Assembly: GCA_022414725.1 (NCBI GenBank) | Contig: CM039465.1 | Coordinates: 20,420,690-20,484,689, forward strand | From: Microglena sp. YARC | Lineage: Eukaryota; Chlorophyta; Chlorophyceae; Chlamydomonadales; Chlamydomonadaceae | Direction of reading: 5' to 3' | DNA: 64,000 bases | Part shown: piece by piece, positions 53,693 to 64,000 of the stretch | Layout of the letters: each line of letters opens with the position of its first letter | How positions within the stretch are numbered: position 1 is the first letter of the stretch | The notes under the pieces: model-generated | Databases searched by the model: none | Told to the model about the DNA's origin: nothing | Seen by the model: the letters and a program-made list of their open reading frames with translations, nothing else | Made by a program: the position numbers and the translations under genes

Positions 53693-54445
53693 CCAACCAC
53701 TAGAGTGGCTGGAAGCGGGAAGGGAGCTCGGTTTCAACTGCCTACAGAAGTCGTTCGTCATCTGTCGGAAAGTCGTCACCACCGTGTGGCAACTCAGTGG
53801 GAGGATCGTTATCCACCACAACAATCGCGCGCAGATCAAATCGAGCTTCATAAATGAGGAGACGGATAATAATGAGGAGATGGATAATAATGACGAGTTT
53901 GTGATTGCATGTGATGCCCTCACCTGTACGTGATACAGTCTGTTATTAGTCAGCGATAGTCTGTTATTTTCAGGACAAGTCAAGCGACACGGAAAAACGC
54001 TTAAGCAGTCCACGGGCAGGGCAGGGACGGGCAGGGAGCGAAAAGTTTAGAAACTTGATCGGCAGACTGCGAAGAAAGGGCGAGGATCAGGTCCCTGGCG
54101 AGGAGGGAGGAGCTGGGATTTCCCCTGAAAGTAGAGGAGAACGTAGCTACTCGTAGCCGAATAAAGCTACAGAACATTGTACAGCTTTTGCGAAGAATCT
54201 TTACCGCTGCGATGCTGACAACTCAAGTCATGCACACTCTAACTATGAGCCAAATGTTTGGGTGCGGAGGTGCCCGGTATTATGGAGTGCTATCCTTGTT
54301 CAAACGCCTGGACGGAGGCACCCCGTGCCTCCGTGACGATGGTCAATTTTTTGGCGGACCCCCCCTTCTGGGGGGCGGGAGCCCCCAGTGCACGGCAATT
54401 TTGCTCAGGGTCTGGAGTGCGGGATTAACAGCTTGTTTCCCAGTT
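53693..54445. other. no supported gene
   Basis: Around 53760-53815 is a short phrase (AAGTCGTCACCAC ... GGATCGTTATC) resembling the end of the decayed gypsy LTR at 12730-12770. A GGACCCCCCCTTCTGGGGGG hairpin lies near 54356. Confidence 0.4.
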
Positions 54446-55837
54446 GGAGGTCCGGTTAAGCGGCGGTTAAATTCGTTATTTTCGGCGCTAACCGGTTGGC
54501 ACAACACAAAAAGTTGAGGTCCGGTTAAAAACCAACTGCCCCGGTTAGTGCAACGGCGACCCCCCCCCCCCCCGCTGTTGAAGAAAGTTAAGGGGCGGTT
54601 AAATTCGGTTGTTGCATTAGATCTGGTGACGTCACGAAATTGGCGCGCGCCTCTTAAAAATCATGCTGCTTTGGAGTGCCGCATCCTTTCTTTCTTTTTT
54701 GGACACTCATCATTGATCGCACGGTTTCACCAAGATGGATTCGCAGCAGCAGGGCACCGTCCCTGACACGCAATTTTCGACTGATCTTCCTGAGGGGCAG
54801 GCGCAGATGCGTGTTCTTGATCTAGGGATAAACGCTGAAATCAGCGTCTGGATAGTGAAGAAGTGCTGCGCTGCGCATTTGACACGTTGATCCATTTTGA
54901 GATGACCTGGCCAGATGCAAAAGACTACTTAAGGGTGGATTTCCATAGGCCATGGATGGGTCTGGATGGGTCGAAAAGTACGAACAACCGACGATCCATC
55001 CAGGCCTTACATTTCCACAGAGCCCCTGGATGATTCGTATTTGTACGGATTGTACCGACGAAACACCCATCCACGAGACCCATCCAGATGGCAAAATCCA
55101 TCCCTGCCATCGACCGAGGGGTGGATTGGAAGAGTCTGGATGAGTCGCAAACTTTGCGGTGCAGCCCGGCGCAGCCCGGCGCAGCCCGGCGCTGGTTTCT
55201 CTAGCGACCTGTCTCTACCAGTTTCAATTCCCTCTCGTTCCCTCTGCTAGTTTGACCTCACGAAATCTGCGACCTTCCTCAGTTTGACCCCCCCCCCCCC
55301 CACACACACCCCCACCCCCGGAATCTGCGACTTCCCCTGCTAGTTTCAATTCCATCTGCTAGTTTGTCGTCACGAAATCTGCGACCTCCCTCTGCTGGTT
55401 TCACTTCCCGAAATTTCGAATCGCGCCAGATCTGATTCGAGGAACGGAAACCCGAGACATTATGCATCTTAAGATTCTTCGGCATTTAAAGCCACAGTGG
55501 ATGCCCAGGCGATCATTCCCCTGCGGAAAAGTTGTCGTGCAGCAATAGCTCCAGCGCAAGGTATCGCACCCGGCCCACCCGGCCATCGCGGAACCATCCA
55601 TGCCGCATTTCCACAGAAGGGGAACTGGATGATCGACTGCGTACGGATGCACGAATCATCCATGACCCATCCACGAGACGTAACCGAAAGTAAACCGATT
55701 TAGCGACCCATCCAGTACTGCACCCATCCACGGCCTATGGAAATCCACCCTAACTGGTGGAATGTTTCCAACCAGTTAAGGGTCCGGTTAGAGGTCGAGT
55801 CTAAACCCTCCGAAACACAATCCTTAACCGGACCTCC
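54446..55837. repeat. TIR element carrying a nested TIR element
   Basis: Perfect 15-bp inverted ends GGAGGTCCGGTTAAG (54446-54460) and CTTAACCGGACCTCC (55823-55837). Further GGTCCGGTTA copies lie inside (near 54514 and 55782). No transposase ORF was seen. Its middle is occupied by the element at 54933-55750. No clear target duplication was found. Confidence 0.6.
54933..55750. mobile_element. Harbinger-like non-autonomous TIR element
   Basis: Terminal inverted repeats start GGGTGGATTTCCATAGGCC and continue with TGGATGGGT. The 3-bp target duplication TAA lies on both sides (54930-54932 and 55751-55753). TIRs starting GGG with a TAA/TTA duplication are typical of PIF/Harbinger elements. The 818-bp interior has two related blocks (CTGGATGAT ... 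ACCCATCCACGAGAC). It also has a triple CGGCGCAGCCC repeat near 55165 and no transposase, so it would need one in trans. Confidence 0.72.
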
Positions 55838-56084
55838 AGGATATTTATTTATCTTATCTCAAAGAAAACCACGACAGTGTGACGCGGCACCGTAGCATAG
55901 GACACGTCAGTATACTATACTAGCAAACGCGGTACTAGCAAATACAACTTTAAAACGCAACAATTTTATCTCATCCGTTTTTATTTTATGCGGACGGCGA
56001 GAATTATGCGGACGAAAATATTTAAGATTTAGGCGGGAGGAGAGATGCGCGGTCAACAGGATATTTATTTATCTGCGCGCGTGA

Positions 56085-56168
56085 CTCGCTGGTATACTCG
56101 CTGACTCACTGTTATACTCGCTGGTATACTCGCTGACTCACTGTTATACTCGCTGACTCACTGTTATA
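56085..56168. repeat. tandem repeat of TATACTCGCTGACTCACTGT units
   Basis: Alternating ACTCGCTGGTATACTCGC and TGACTCACTGTTAT segments are repeated about three times. Confidence 0.8.
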
Positions 56169-56559
56169 GACACAATATACCAGTGCCAAATATACCGTAA
56201 CAGTTATCCCATATATACCTATAATATACCAGTCGGTTCCTATAATAGAAACAAGCTGTAAGGATGGCCCCGAAACCAGAGGCAGGCCCGGATCAGATAC
56301 GCATGCATGGATGCATGTCGGAGGTTTTTTTCGGAGGTTGATGTCGGAGGTTGATCTCGCACGCTTTGACAGAAGCACTTCTACTCCTGTCAGAAACTCG
56401 CAGGATGGGCACAGCTTGCTTACGTTGGGGCATCATAGGTTGGAGCATCGCAGATCTACATTGTACGGAGTTCGGGTGGGGAAGGGGGCAAGGATAGCAA
56501 AGCACGAACGAAATGGAGTGGCTGGGTGGCTTGGCAAAGCGTAAAGGGCGGAGGGATTC

Positions 56560-57058
56560 TTAAAGCCGAGAACAAGCTTTCATCAGTGCATTCGCGATTT
56601 CGAGTGATGGAAAGTGTACTTTTAGAGTGACCGAGGCCAAAGCTGAATTGTTCTTTCGCAACTTGTGCTGCTCGGCAAGCTCTTCTGAAGCGCACATCGC
56701 AACCGGAGCATGAAAGTAGGAACCTTTTACGATCAACATTTGAAAACAACGGTCAGTCTGGCTCGTGACAAGTTCAAGATCCGTCTCCGTGCAACTCTTA
56801 CCAAATGTTGATCGTAAACTTGTGGAGTACAGAAACGTCCATTTTAACTTCGCCAGCGTGTCACTCTTATCCACTCACCGTATGCGAAATTACGACAAGA
56901 GGGTGAAAACTGGTCTCGGGAGGAGAGGTTTCTGACCGCGATGCTGATGCTCGAAATGAATTCTGTCCGAATGAAGTATTGGCCCAGGATGCTGGTAAGG
57001 CCATGGGCTTCAAATATAACCAAACTGTTGCTCGCTCAGTGAGTTCGATCGAGTTCAT
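56560..57058 (-). CDS. possible short minus-strand gene, uncertain
   Basis: An open segment from an ATG at 57058 ends near 56886 at a good 5' splice site (CATACG then GTGAGT). A second candidate donor (ACATTTG then GTAAGAG) lies near 56804, and a further open segment ends with a stop at 56560. No domain is recognisable and no single consistent splice model emerged. A short inverted repeat (TTTACGATCAACATTTG and its complement, near 56727 and 56803) lies inside. Confidence 0.2.
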
Positions 57059-57549
57059 TTAGTGCGGTGTCGATTTCCAACTCACCAACTCTCTGACATT
57101 GAGGGAACCGACACCTAGGTCCGCGAGCTCCTGCGCTTCCGAGCGTCCACCCCTTTCAAATCTACGAATGGGAGGTATAAGCTCTACTCCTGGGCCATTG
57201 ATCCTGCTATCTAGCGACCTGAACAGTTTCGCATGCGGCTCGGAATTTAGGTCGCCCGAAAACTAAGGGCTTCTAATAGGTCTTTTTTGCCGCTGACAGT
57301 GCGCTGACGCCCATTTCAGGCCAAATCCCTTGTACTTAATTTAGTACAGCTTCAGTACTCCACAAGTTGCCTTGCATATGGCCTGTGTTTGTATGCCCAG
57401 TAGACAGTGTTACAAACATCAGTCCCTCTAAGTCCCTCGCGAAATTCGCTAAGTCCCTAATCTCCCCGCATGGCCCTTCAAAAGGTTGGCGCCTTTTCTC
57501 CGACCAGCTGGCGGTTCGCCATAGTAGTAAGTAGACAAGTTCTAAGAGG

Positions 57550-57680
57550 TCGTTCACACGGGACAGGTTTGGGTTTGGGTTTGGTTTGATGTTAACCTGC
57601 CGCGTCAAAGGGGGTTAGCCGAAGATTAGCCGAGGTTAGCCCAAACCCGCCCAAACCCATGAATTTCGTTCGGACGGCAT
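57550..57680. repeat. small inverted repeat, possible MITE
   Basis: CACGGGACAGGTTTGGGTTT at the left and CCCGCCCAAACCCATGAATT at the right are inverted around about 60 bp rich in GGTTAGCC. It lies close to the outer end of the LTR element at 57697. Confidence 0.4.
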
Positions 57681-57696
57681 CCCAGTGTTAATGTAA

Positions 57697-57913
57697 GATT
57701 GTTACAACGGCATAGGCTCGATAGAGGAGAAAATGCTATTAAGCGCAACAGGCGCAATCATATAGAAAAGAGATGTGTACTGCAGGATACTGCAGTCACG
57801 TGCAGGCCACAGCTAGCCTGTGGCCTGGCGGCAGGCAACACGGTACCAGGAGGGAAAGGTACCGGTGTGCATTATGCCGACTCAGAGACTGATACATAAA
57901 TCAGTCAATAACA
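57697..57913 (-). repeat. 3' LTR of the minus-strand gag-only element
   Basis: The start (plus-strand 57913) is clear from the TGTTATTG end and adjoining purine tract. The other end is set only approximately, at TGTTACAACGG or a few bases beyond. Confidence 0.75.
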
Positions 57914-58553
57914 TCCCCCCCAATTCAAGGTATTCTTGAGCTCAAGAATTCCTGGAAGTAACTGAGGGGCATAAGGAAATAAAAATATAAAAGCTAGGGA
58001 GACTTTGGGGAATTTCTAGTGGCTGAAAAGGGAGAGATCACTTTAGCAGGAGTCATCAAAGATATGTCAGTCTATTGGGGTAGCTGGCTAGGGTAAGAAA
58101 CTGCAGATAGGCTGCAGGCTGTGTAGCAGGGAGGCTGCTGGGAAGCTGATAGGAAACTGCAGATAGGCTGCAGGCTAGGGCAGATAGGCTGCTTATGAGG
58201 CTGTACTAAATACTGCAAGAGTGCTGCAGGCTACATGGCAGGGAGGCTGCTTGGGGGCTGTTAAGGGAATTTCAGGCTTGATTAAAGCATGTGGAGATAT
58301 CCTTGGTTACGAGAATTGCATGATTCGAGAATAGAGGATTTGTCTTTGACAGGATGTCTGGACTAGTCCCCCCATAATTTGGGTGAGCTACATAGGTTGA
58401 ACCTAAATTAAAGCACAGACATCAGGAAGAGACTAGGATGATCCTAAATTTAAAAGGGGGCAGCCTGTGAAAGTACATGGGGCAGTACAGGTGACAGGTC
58501 ATATAATAAATTCTAGAATGTTCAAGTCTAATACAACAGATGGGGAGCAACGT
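57914..58553 (-). other. non-coding 3' region of the minus-strand gag-only element
   Basis: It includes GGCTGCAGG-type short repeats (58080-58260) and an internal purine tract, AAATTATGGGGGGACTAG on the minus strand (about 58367-58384), shared with copy 4. Confidence 0.6.
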
Positions 58554-59841
58554 TTATAGCTGATTAGGTGCCTGACTTGCTGGGAAACCATCAAGGTCAA
58601 GCTGTTGACAGATCTGGGCAAAGAACTCATCAAACGATTTGGGGGCCAGACTGGGTGGAGCAAGGATGTTGATAAAGGTGAAGTCCATGGGGCTCCAGTT
58701 CATGCTAAGACGGTTGACACACAGCACTTTTCCTCCAGGATAGGCACAGCTCCTGGGGTCCATGATCATCTTTGGTCGAAAGGATAGTGCATAAGCATGT
58801 GCACTGGTCATGGCAGCCTGAAGGCAAATGGCCCACTGTAGAGTAGGTCTGGCTGTGGTGGAGACAGTAGGGTAGGCTTGCACCATTTGCTGGAGCCTGC
58901 CATTGTGCTTGATGATGGGGCCATATGCATCAGATGTCACTCTGTGCATTGACCTATGTGGGAACTGTTCCTTTCCAGAAGTCAGCAGGGTTGGAAACCT
59001 GCTGGTGAAAGCGGTGATGAGTCGGGGAAGTGGAGGCCTGGGCTTGATATTGAAGGCTGGTGAAGCCGGCCTGCTGTTCAGGTGGTGTAGGGTGCATCCA
59101 AATCTTGTGAGGTTAAGTCTGGAGTTGTTGGAAAAGTGGATATGGTTGACATTCTGGTTGACTTCTCCCAGTGGCAGTCCAATGTCTGATGACCTGTTGT
59201 CTAGTATCCACTGGTCCCAGGTAGTTGCTGTGTCCAGATCAGATGGCTTGAGTGGTCCGACCCCATCTATGGGGCCATCATTTTCTTCATAGTTGGTCCT
59301 GATCTGGTCACTAAGGAGCTCCATCTCTGCTCTGGCTTGTTGTAGTGTTAGGGTGTCCAGATGTTGTGGAAGAGATGGGGTGGTGTCTGGTGGGTCATCC
59401 ACACCCAATCCATGATCATCTTGCTGTTTGTAGGCCTCCTGGGGGGATGAGCTCTGGCATGTCATCACTGGCAGTGTCACTTTCAGATTCTTCAATGTAG
59501 TTATCTGCAGTGGGGGGAGTATTGTGATGGCATAAAGGAGGGGGATGGTCATAGAGGTCTTGGTCTGCCTCCACATGAGTGGGTGGGTACTGCCCTATCT
59601 CAAGGTCAGTGTGGGGTGCAGATGGTGCAGAAGTAGAGTGGAGATCCTGGAGGTCTTGGCCTGCCTCCACATGAGTGGGTGGGTACTGCCCTGTCTCAAG
59701 GTCAGTGTGGGGTGCAGATGGTTCAGAGGTAGAGGGGAGATCCTGGCAGTCTTGATCAGCTCTACTGGGGGAGGTCTCATGAGTGGGTGGGAACTGCCCT
59801 GTGTAACAGCTCAGAAGCAACGGCGGAAGGGTTGTGTACAC
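58554..59841 (-). pseudogene. ORF of the minus-strand gag-only element, frameshifted and interrupted
   Basis: On the minus strand the upstream frame encodes two to three 36-residue repeats (PSAPHTDLETGQYPPTHVEA) and an acidic stretch (YIEESESDTASDDMPE). It then stops near 59416. The frame continues one base off after a run of six C near 59446, with TTWDQWILDNRSSDIGLPLG and on to a stop at 58554. No pol motif is present. The 5' end reads into the gypsy LTR at 59802, so codons beyond that are not part of it. The protein is not recognisably similar to the copy 4 ORF, though the position is equivalent. Confidence 0.65.
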
Positions 59842-60173
59842 GAGAAGATTTATTAGCTAGAATGACAGGAGATTAGAATAAGGTTCGGAGGTCTAGCTAG
59901 TAGCTATAGGATACTACGTCACTAGTATGGTTAGTTGTTAAGTATGGTAAGGGATGTAGGATGTTCTCGAAGGCTCGTCAATAGGTATAATCATGATGGC
60001 CGTGAAGAGAGCAATCCGATATTGTAAGGCAGCCGGCAGGCGTGCTTGTGAGAGAGGCAGTACATGAGGAAGTACTGTCTCTTCGTGCGTACGCTGTTAC
60101 TTAGACCAGAGGTATGACTGTACCTAAAGGTCTAATAACGGTCAGAGCCTGTGAAGGAGTCTGTACCGTTACA
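59802..60173 (-). repeat. 3' LTR of the gypsy chromovirus
   Basis: 372 bp with inverted ends TGTAAC/GTTACA. It is unrelated in sequence to the LTRs of the decayed gypsy element at 12463. Confidence 0.9.
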
Positions 60174-60333
60174 CTCCCCCCTCCCTGAAGAGATGCGGAC
60201 CCCGCATCTATCGGAGGGAAAGAAAAGGTGAAACACCCAAACGAGACGTGCGTGGGCTCGAAATATACTTGCAGAACACAAGTTGGTCCCGGAGGAGACC
60301 ATTTAACATCCCTTTCGTGCCAACTCCGGATCC

Positions 60334-60753
60334 TTAGACGGAAGGATTCTTGCGTTTCGTGCGAGAGCCGGTACGATAGTCGCGGCCTCTTTGAGACCGT
60401 TGCAGCCAAGCTGTAACAATCTGGGGCGACTTCTTATCGATGTCCTTGGCGGATTCCCAAGTGTCTTGTTCGATACAGTAACCCGCCCAACGGATGAGGT
60501 ATTCCTCTCGGCGTTTGGAAGAGTTTTTAATCACGCGCGATTTCTGGCGCATGATACATGCTGCTGTCCAAGTGGGCGAACAATCGGTGTCGAACTCCAA
60601 GGGCTGACCGAGGTGCGGTTGACCGTCAGAGTGCCAAGGTTTGAGAAGGCCGACATGGAACACTGACCGGATGAAGCTTCATCATTTTCGGGAGGTCCAG
60701 GCGACACGCCGTAACCTGTCGGACGTCCTGAGTGACTTCGTCTCGCGGACCAA
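60334..60753 (-). pseudogene. pol: gypsy integrase C-terminus with chromodomain, frameshifted
   Basis: The chromodomain (EEYLIRWAGYCIEQDTWESA) lies at about 60440-60530; such domains steer integration to marked chromatin. It is preceded by FHVGLLKPW in the same frame. The linker RLDLPKMMKLHPV between 60660 and 60753 is in another frame, so at least two small shifts separate it from the integrase ORF upstream. Confidence 0.85.
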
Positions 60754-62660
60754 CTACTCAGAAATTGTATATGGTCCGACCCAGCGAGGGACAAATTTAG
60801 GCTTGCCTGTTGCCTTGAATTTCATATTTCTGGTGGAAAGGAGGACCTGTTCTCCAACTGAAAACGTCACTTCGCGGCGACGCGTGTCGTAATTCGCTTT
60901 TTGCCTACTTTGGGCTGCCTTCAGGCAGTCTCTGCAATGGTTTTGGCGGTCAATGTGGGATGCCCACCATGACTTAGCAGCTGGGCATTTGGAGTCTACC
61001 TCAGCGGCCATGGGGGTACGAGGGTCATAACCCAAGTACGCACGAAATGGGGTATTTTGGATAGATTCCTGCCACGAGTTGTTAATAGCAAACTCAACAA
61101 GAGCCAACGATTGGTCCCAATCATCGTGGTAAGGACCGACGTGATGGCGAATCATATCCTCAATAACGCGATTCATACGTTCCGTTTGACCGTCGGTTTG
61201 AGGGTGGAAAGCGGTCGAAAATGCCTGTCGTGTTCCCATGAGACGCTGAAGTTCTGAGCCGAAATGGCCTGTGAACCGGGCGTCTCGATCACTAAGCAAC
61301 TTCTTAGGGATGCCGTGGTGGCGGACCACTGTGTCCAAATAAATAGCTGCAAAGCCAACAGCCGAAACTATAGTCGAACATGGTGCGACATGCACCATTT
61401 TGGACAGCTTATCCACGAAAACGGCAATAGCATCATGACCCAAAGTCGTAGGAGGCAGAGCTGTAATCAAATCTGTGCTAACACAATCCCAAAACTGTAA
61501 AGGGATTTCGACCGGGACCAACGTGCCACCAGGCTTTAAGTTCCCTGGCTTGTTGGTCTGACACGAATGACAACGTTTGATGAAGTCCTTGACGTCGTCA
61601 GTGACACCATCCCAAGTGAATGTACGGGTGACCAGCTCAAGGGTTTTCGTGCGACCGCAATGACCCATATAAATCGGATCATGCTGTTCCCGGATGATGT
61701 CCTGCTTGAGAACTCGGTTGTCCGGGACACACAAGTAATCTCGTCCGTGCTTGGATTTCTTGAACCAAAACCCGTCGCGTGAGAACTTGTCCCGCAGACG
61801 TTTGTGACCCGCAGCAAAAAGTGGGTCAGACGCGTAACCCTCCAAGATTCTATCCATGATGGATTTGATTGGCAGAGGTGAACCCGTAATTGGCTTTTTC
61901 GAACGAACACGAGGCTTGCACTCCGTGACTGACAGCGAGTATACCATGAGGTGGAGCGAAAGATCGTGGTCGCCTGGTGTAGACAAGTTAGGATTACGGC
62001 TGATCGGATCAGCCACGTTATTACGGCCGGCCCTATACTCCCATGTATAATGAAAAGGCGCGAGAGTCTCTTGCCAACGCCCCATGTGACGAGAGAGGAC
62101 ACTCTTGGTATCGAAGTAAGTAAGAGGGTTATGGTCCGTGACCAATGTCATCCAGGACCCCTCCAAATAACAACGCCATTCAGTCAACGCATGGACGATA
62201 CCAAGCATTTCCTGTTCCGACACAGTATAGTTCTTTTCAGCAGGGATGTATTTCTTGCTAGAGTAAGCTACAGGGTGTTTATCCTGTAGTAAAACAGCGC
62301 CTGTGCCCAGCAGAGAAGCGTCGGAAATAACCTCGAAGGGCTTGTCAAAATCGGGGAGCATGTGAACCGGGGCAGAAGTCAAAGCCGTTTTCAACCCTTC
62401 AAAAGCGGATGAATGGGCCGCTGTCCATTTTGCTCCAAAATCGCCTTTGAGTTTTGTAAGGTCCGAAAGAGGAGCTGCCATGGACGAATATCCTTGGATG
62501 AACTTTCGGAAATAATTGGTCAAATCCAAGAACTGCTGAACGTGTTTCGCATGTCGAGGGGTTGGCCAATCTCGGACGGTAGCTACTTTTTTCGGATTAA
62601 CCTTGACGCCGTTACGACCAATAATGTGGCCTAAGAACTTAATCTCGGATTGGTTGAAAG
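60754..62660 (-). pseudogene. pol: gypsy pol: RNase H and integrase
   Basis: Minus strand: the RT end (KFLGHIIGRNGVKVNPKKV), RNase H (DASLLGTGAVLL, SEQEMLGIVHALTEWR, TDHNPL), the integrase zinc finger (YMGHCGRTKT ... CHSCQTNK), and the integrase core with D (STDLITALP), D (SDRDARFTG) and E (GQTERMNRV). The GPY motif (RWVGPYTISE) is just before a TAG. All catalytic residues are present. The frame is shifted by one base relative to the RT ORF near 62660, in a short T run. Confidence 0.92.
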
Positions 62661-63735
62661 TGAGACAATTTCGCATAGAATTCCTCGTCTTGTAAGACCT
62701 GCAGGACCTTTTCGAGGTTAGCTGCGTGCTCTTCGGGATTACGACCGTAAACCAGGATATCATCGAGATACACCACCACGAACTTGTGCAAGTAAGGAGC
62801 AAAAATCTTGTTCATTACTGCCTGGAAAGTGGCTGGAGCGTTCGCTAAACCCATGCCCAGCACTTTGAATTCGTACTGACCCATCGGAGTGGTAAAGGCC
62901 GTCTTAGAGGCGTCTTCGTCCGAAATCCGAATCTGGTAATAACCCGAAGTGAGGTCAAGGGAGCTAAAAATAGTAGCCCCGCTCAGCCTATCGATGGTTT
63001 CGTCAATCCTAGGAAGGGGGTACCTGTTCTTGATAGTAATGTTATTAAGCGCTCGCCAATCGCAGACGACGCGATAACCGACACCGCCCGGTTTGGCAAT
63101 GATCATAATCGGTGCCCCATAGGGGGAAGTGCTCGGTGTAATGAATCCGTGCTTTAACAAGCCAGCCACGTATTCTTCGCAAAGAGCTGTCTCCGCAGGG
63201 CTCATGCGTCGATTGCGACGATAAGGTGCATACGCGTTTTCCTCAGTCTTGATAACATGAGGAATATCCCGATGCTTCGGAGTTTGCATGGGAAGAGCAT
63301 TGAACACTTTCTTGAATTTACGCAACAAGTATCGGACCACATGGGCGGGCATTAGGGCAGGATCTCCATGTTCCGGACAATTTTCTTTGACCCACGTTTC
63401 GAAGTCGACTTCAACTTCAGGTGGGTTCGGAAGATGAACCGAACTGGGGACAGCTTTAGTCAGAAGGTCCGCGGTTTCGGTGGCTGATACATTAGAGGCG
63501 GGGTAGTCCACCGGACGAGAATCGCGAATGTTGACCATAATGTGATTGGCCCCAGCCTTCAAAAATTTTGCTGCCTTACGACCAGGAATGACAGGGTCAA
63601 CTGATGAATCACCCGAAAGTGCCATAGTGAAAAACGAATGAACCGAACTATCTCTCGTTCTGTTTACTGGAATCAAGCTACAACCATGCTTTTTGAGAAT
63701 AAGGCGCATGTCGTCATAATCGAGAATGGCTTTTT
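62639..63735 (-). pseudogene. pol: gypsy pol: reverse transcriptase
   Basis: Minus strand: the RT with RDIPHVIKTEENAYAPYRRN, SPYGAPIMIIAKPGG, VCDWRALNNITIKNRYPLPR, FSSLDLTSGYYQIRI and the catalytic YLDD (about 62755-62766). It stops early at 62639 because of a one-base shift. At its start it is one base out of register with the protease, at a run of six A on the minus strand near 63731. The RT core itself is intact. Confidence 0.92.
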
Positions 63736-64000
63736 TCGTCACGCATCCAATCGGAACCGAGGATGAGGTCGAGACCACCAGGGAGTTTATCGACGACATG
63801 GACATGGGCAGAACCTTTGAATCGCTGAATGCTGAACTGCAAAGTGGCTGTACCATTGATACCAATGATACCTTCGTTCGCACACGTGAAACCTTCGGTA
63901 CCATGCTCCCATGGGCGAATGTGCAGGCCTAACCGCTCAGCCATGTCTTGAGCCATCAAACAACCCGCAGCGCCTGAATCGGCCAACGTGACCATTTGAT
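63731..64000 (-). pseudogene. pol: gypsy aspartic protease (partial, at window edge)
   Basis: Minus strand: active site ADSGAAGCLM, then the LDLILGSDWM region. The frame is open to the window edge on the gag side and shifted by one base from the RT at about 63731. Gag and the 5' LTR lie outside the window. Confidence 0.85.

Larger units (their letters stand above)
57697..59801 (-). mobile_element. gag-only LTR element, second member of the copy 4 family (interrupted)
   Basis: The LTR at about 57697-57913 reads on the minus strand TGTTATTG, then GAGTCGGCATAATGCACACC and CCACAGGCTAGCTGTGGCC, matching the copy 4 LTR. Next to it is the same purine tract and AATTCTTGAGCTCAAGAAT motif as at 34095-34127. 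It continues right with an ORF and is cut at 59801 by a gypsy element. The rest of the element and its 5' LTR lie beyond that insertion, outside the window. Confidence 0.85.
59802..64000 (-). mobile_element. Ty3/gypsy chromovirus (5' part beyond right edge)
   Basis: The 3' LTR at 59802-60173 reads on the minus strand TGTAACGG ... CTGTTACA. A purine tract (AGGGAGGGGGGAG) precedes it. Protease, RT, RNase H, integrase and chromodomain then follow rightwards in gypsy order. The left-flank target is CCCTG (59797-59801); the other flank is off the window. The element is inserted in the minus-strand gag-only element. Coding is broken only by single-base shifts, several of them in homopolymers. Confidence 0.94.

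Overview
This window looks like nuclear DNA of a plant-lineage eukaryote, most likely an alga. Three things point that way: genes with GT-AG introns, Ty1/copia and Ty3/gypsy LTR retrotransposons, and an interstitial TTTAGGG (plant-type telomere) tract inside an intron. No sequence here lets me name a species. About two thirds of the window is mobile DNA; three host gene loci can be supported and a fourth is doubtful.

Left part (1-15.6 kb). A Ty1/copia element (copy 1) enters from the left edge and ends at 6857. Its pol is broken by stop codons and by a SINE-like insertion. Next come a poorly gene-dense stretch with pieces of one minus-strand gene (8675 to about 10040), a long foldback inverted repeat (11257-11661) and a decayed chromodomain-type gypsy element on the minus strand (12463-15552, target duplication TCCCC).

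Middle (15.6-34.3 kb). This is a nested stack of LTR elements. A gag-only element (copy 4, 15649-34340, target duplication TGCGT) carries a 505-bp TRIM-like miniature LTR element in its gag-like ORF (ACCAT). It also carries a copia element (copy 2, 20168-33897, TTGAC), whose pol in turn carries a nearly intact copia element (copy 3, 24335-31244, CAGGC). LTR-pair divergence falls in the same order as the nesting. Copies 1, 2 and 3 are one family in which gag and pol share a frame and are separated by a single conserved TAG codon.

Right part (34.3-64 kb). A plus-strand gene ends at 37448 with a C-terminal hydrophobic segment. A repeat-rich interval follows, with several MITE-like families, hairpins, an AT microsatellite and tandem duplications. 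A five-exon ankyrin-repeat gene lies on the minus strand (52956-46384); its splice sites and phases all join into a 621-residue protein. Its introns hold a 1.25-kb 16-bp minisatellite, telomere-like repeats and degenerate copies of its own exons. Beyond it are a Harbinger-like TIR element nested in another TIR element, a second member of the gag-only LTR family on the minus strand (57697 onward), and a gypsy chromovirus inserted in that member (59802 to the right edge), read on the minus strand.

All splice models, element boundaries and divergence counts were worked out by eye from the sequence. No homology search was run.
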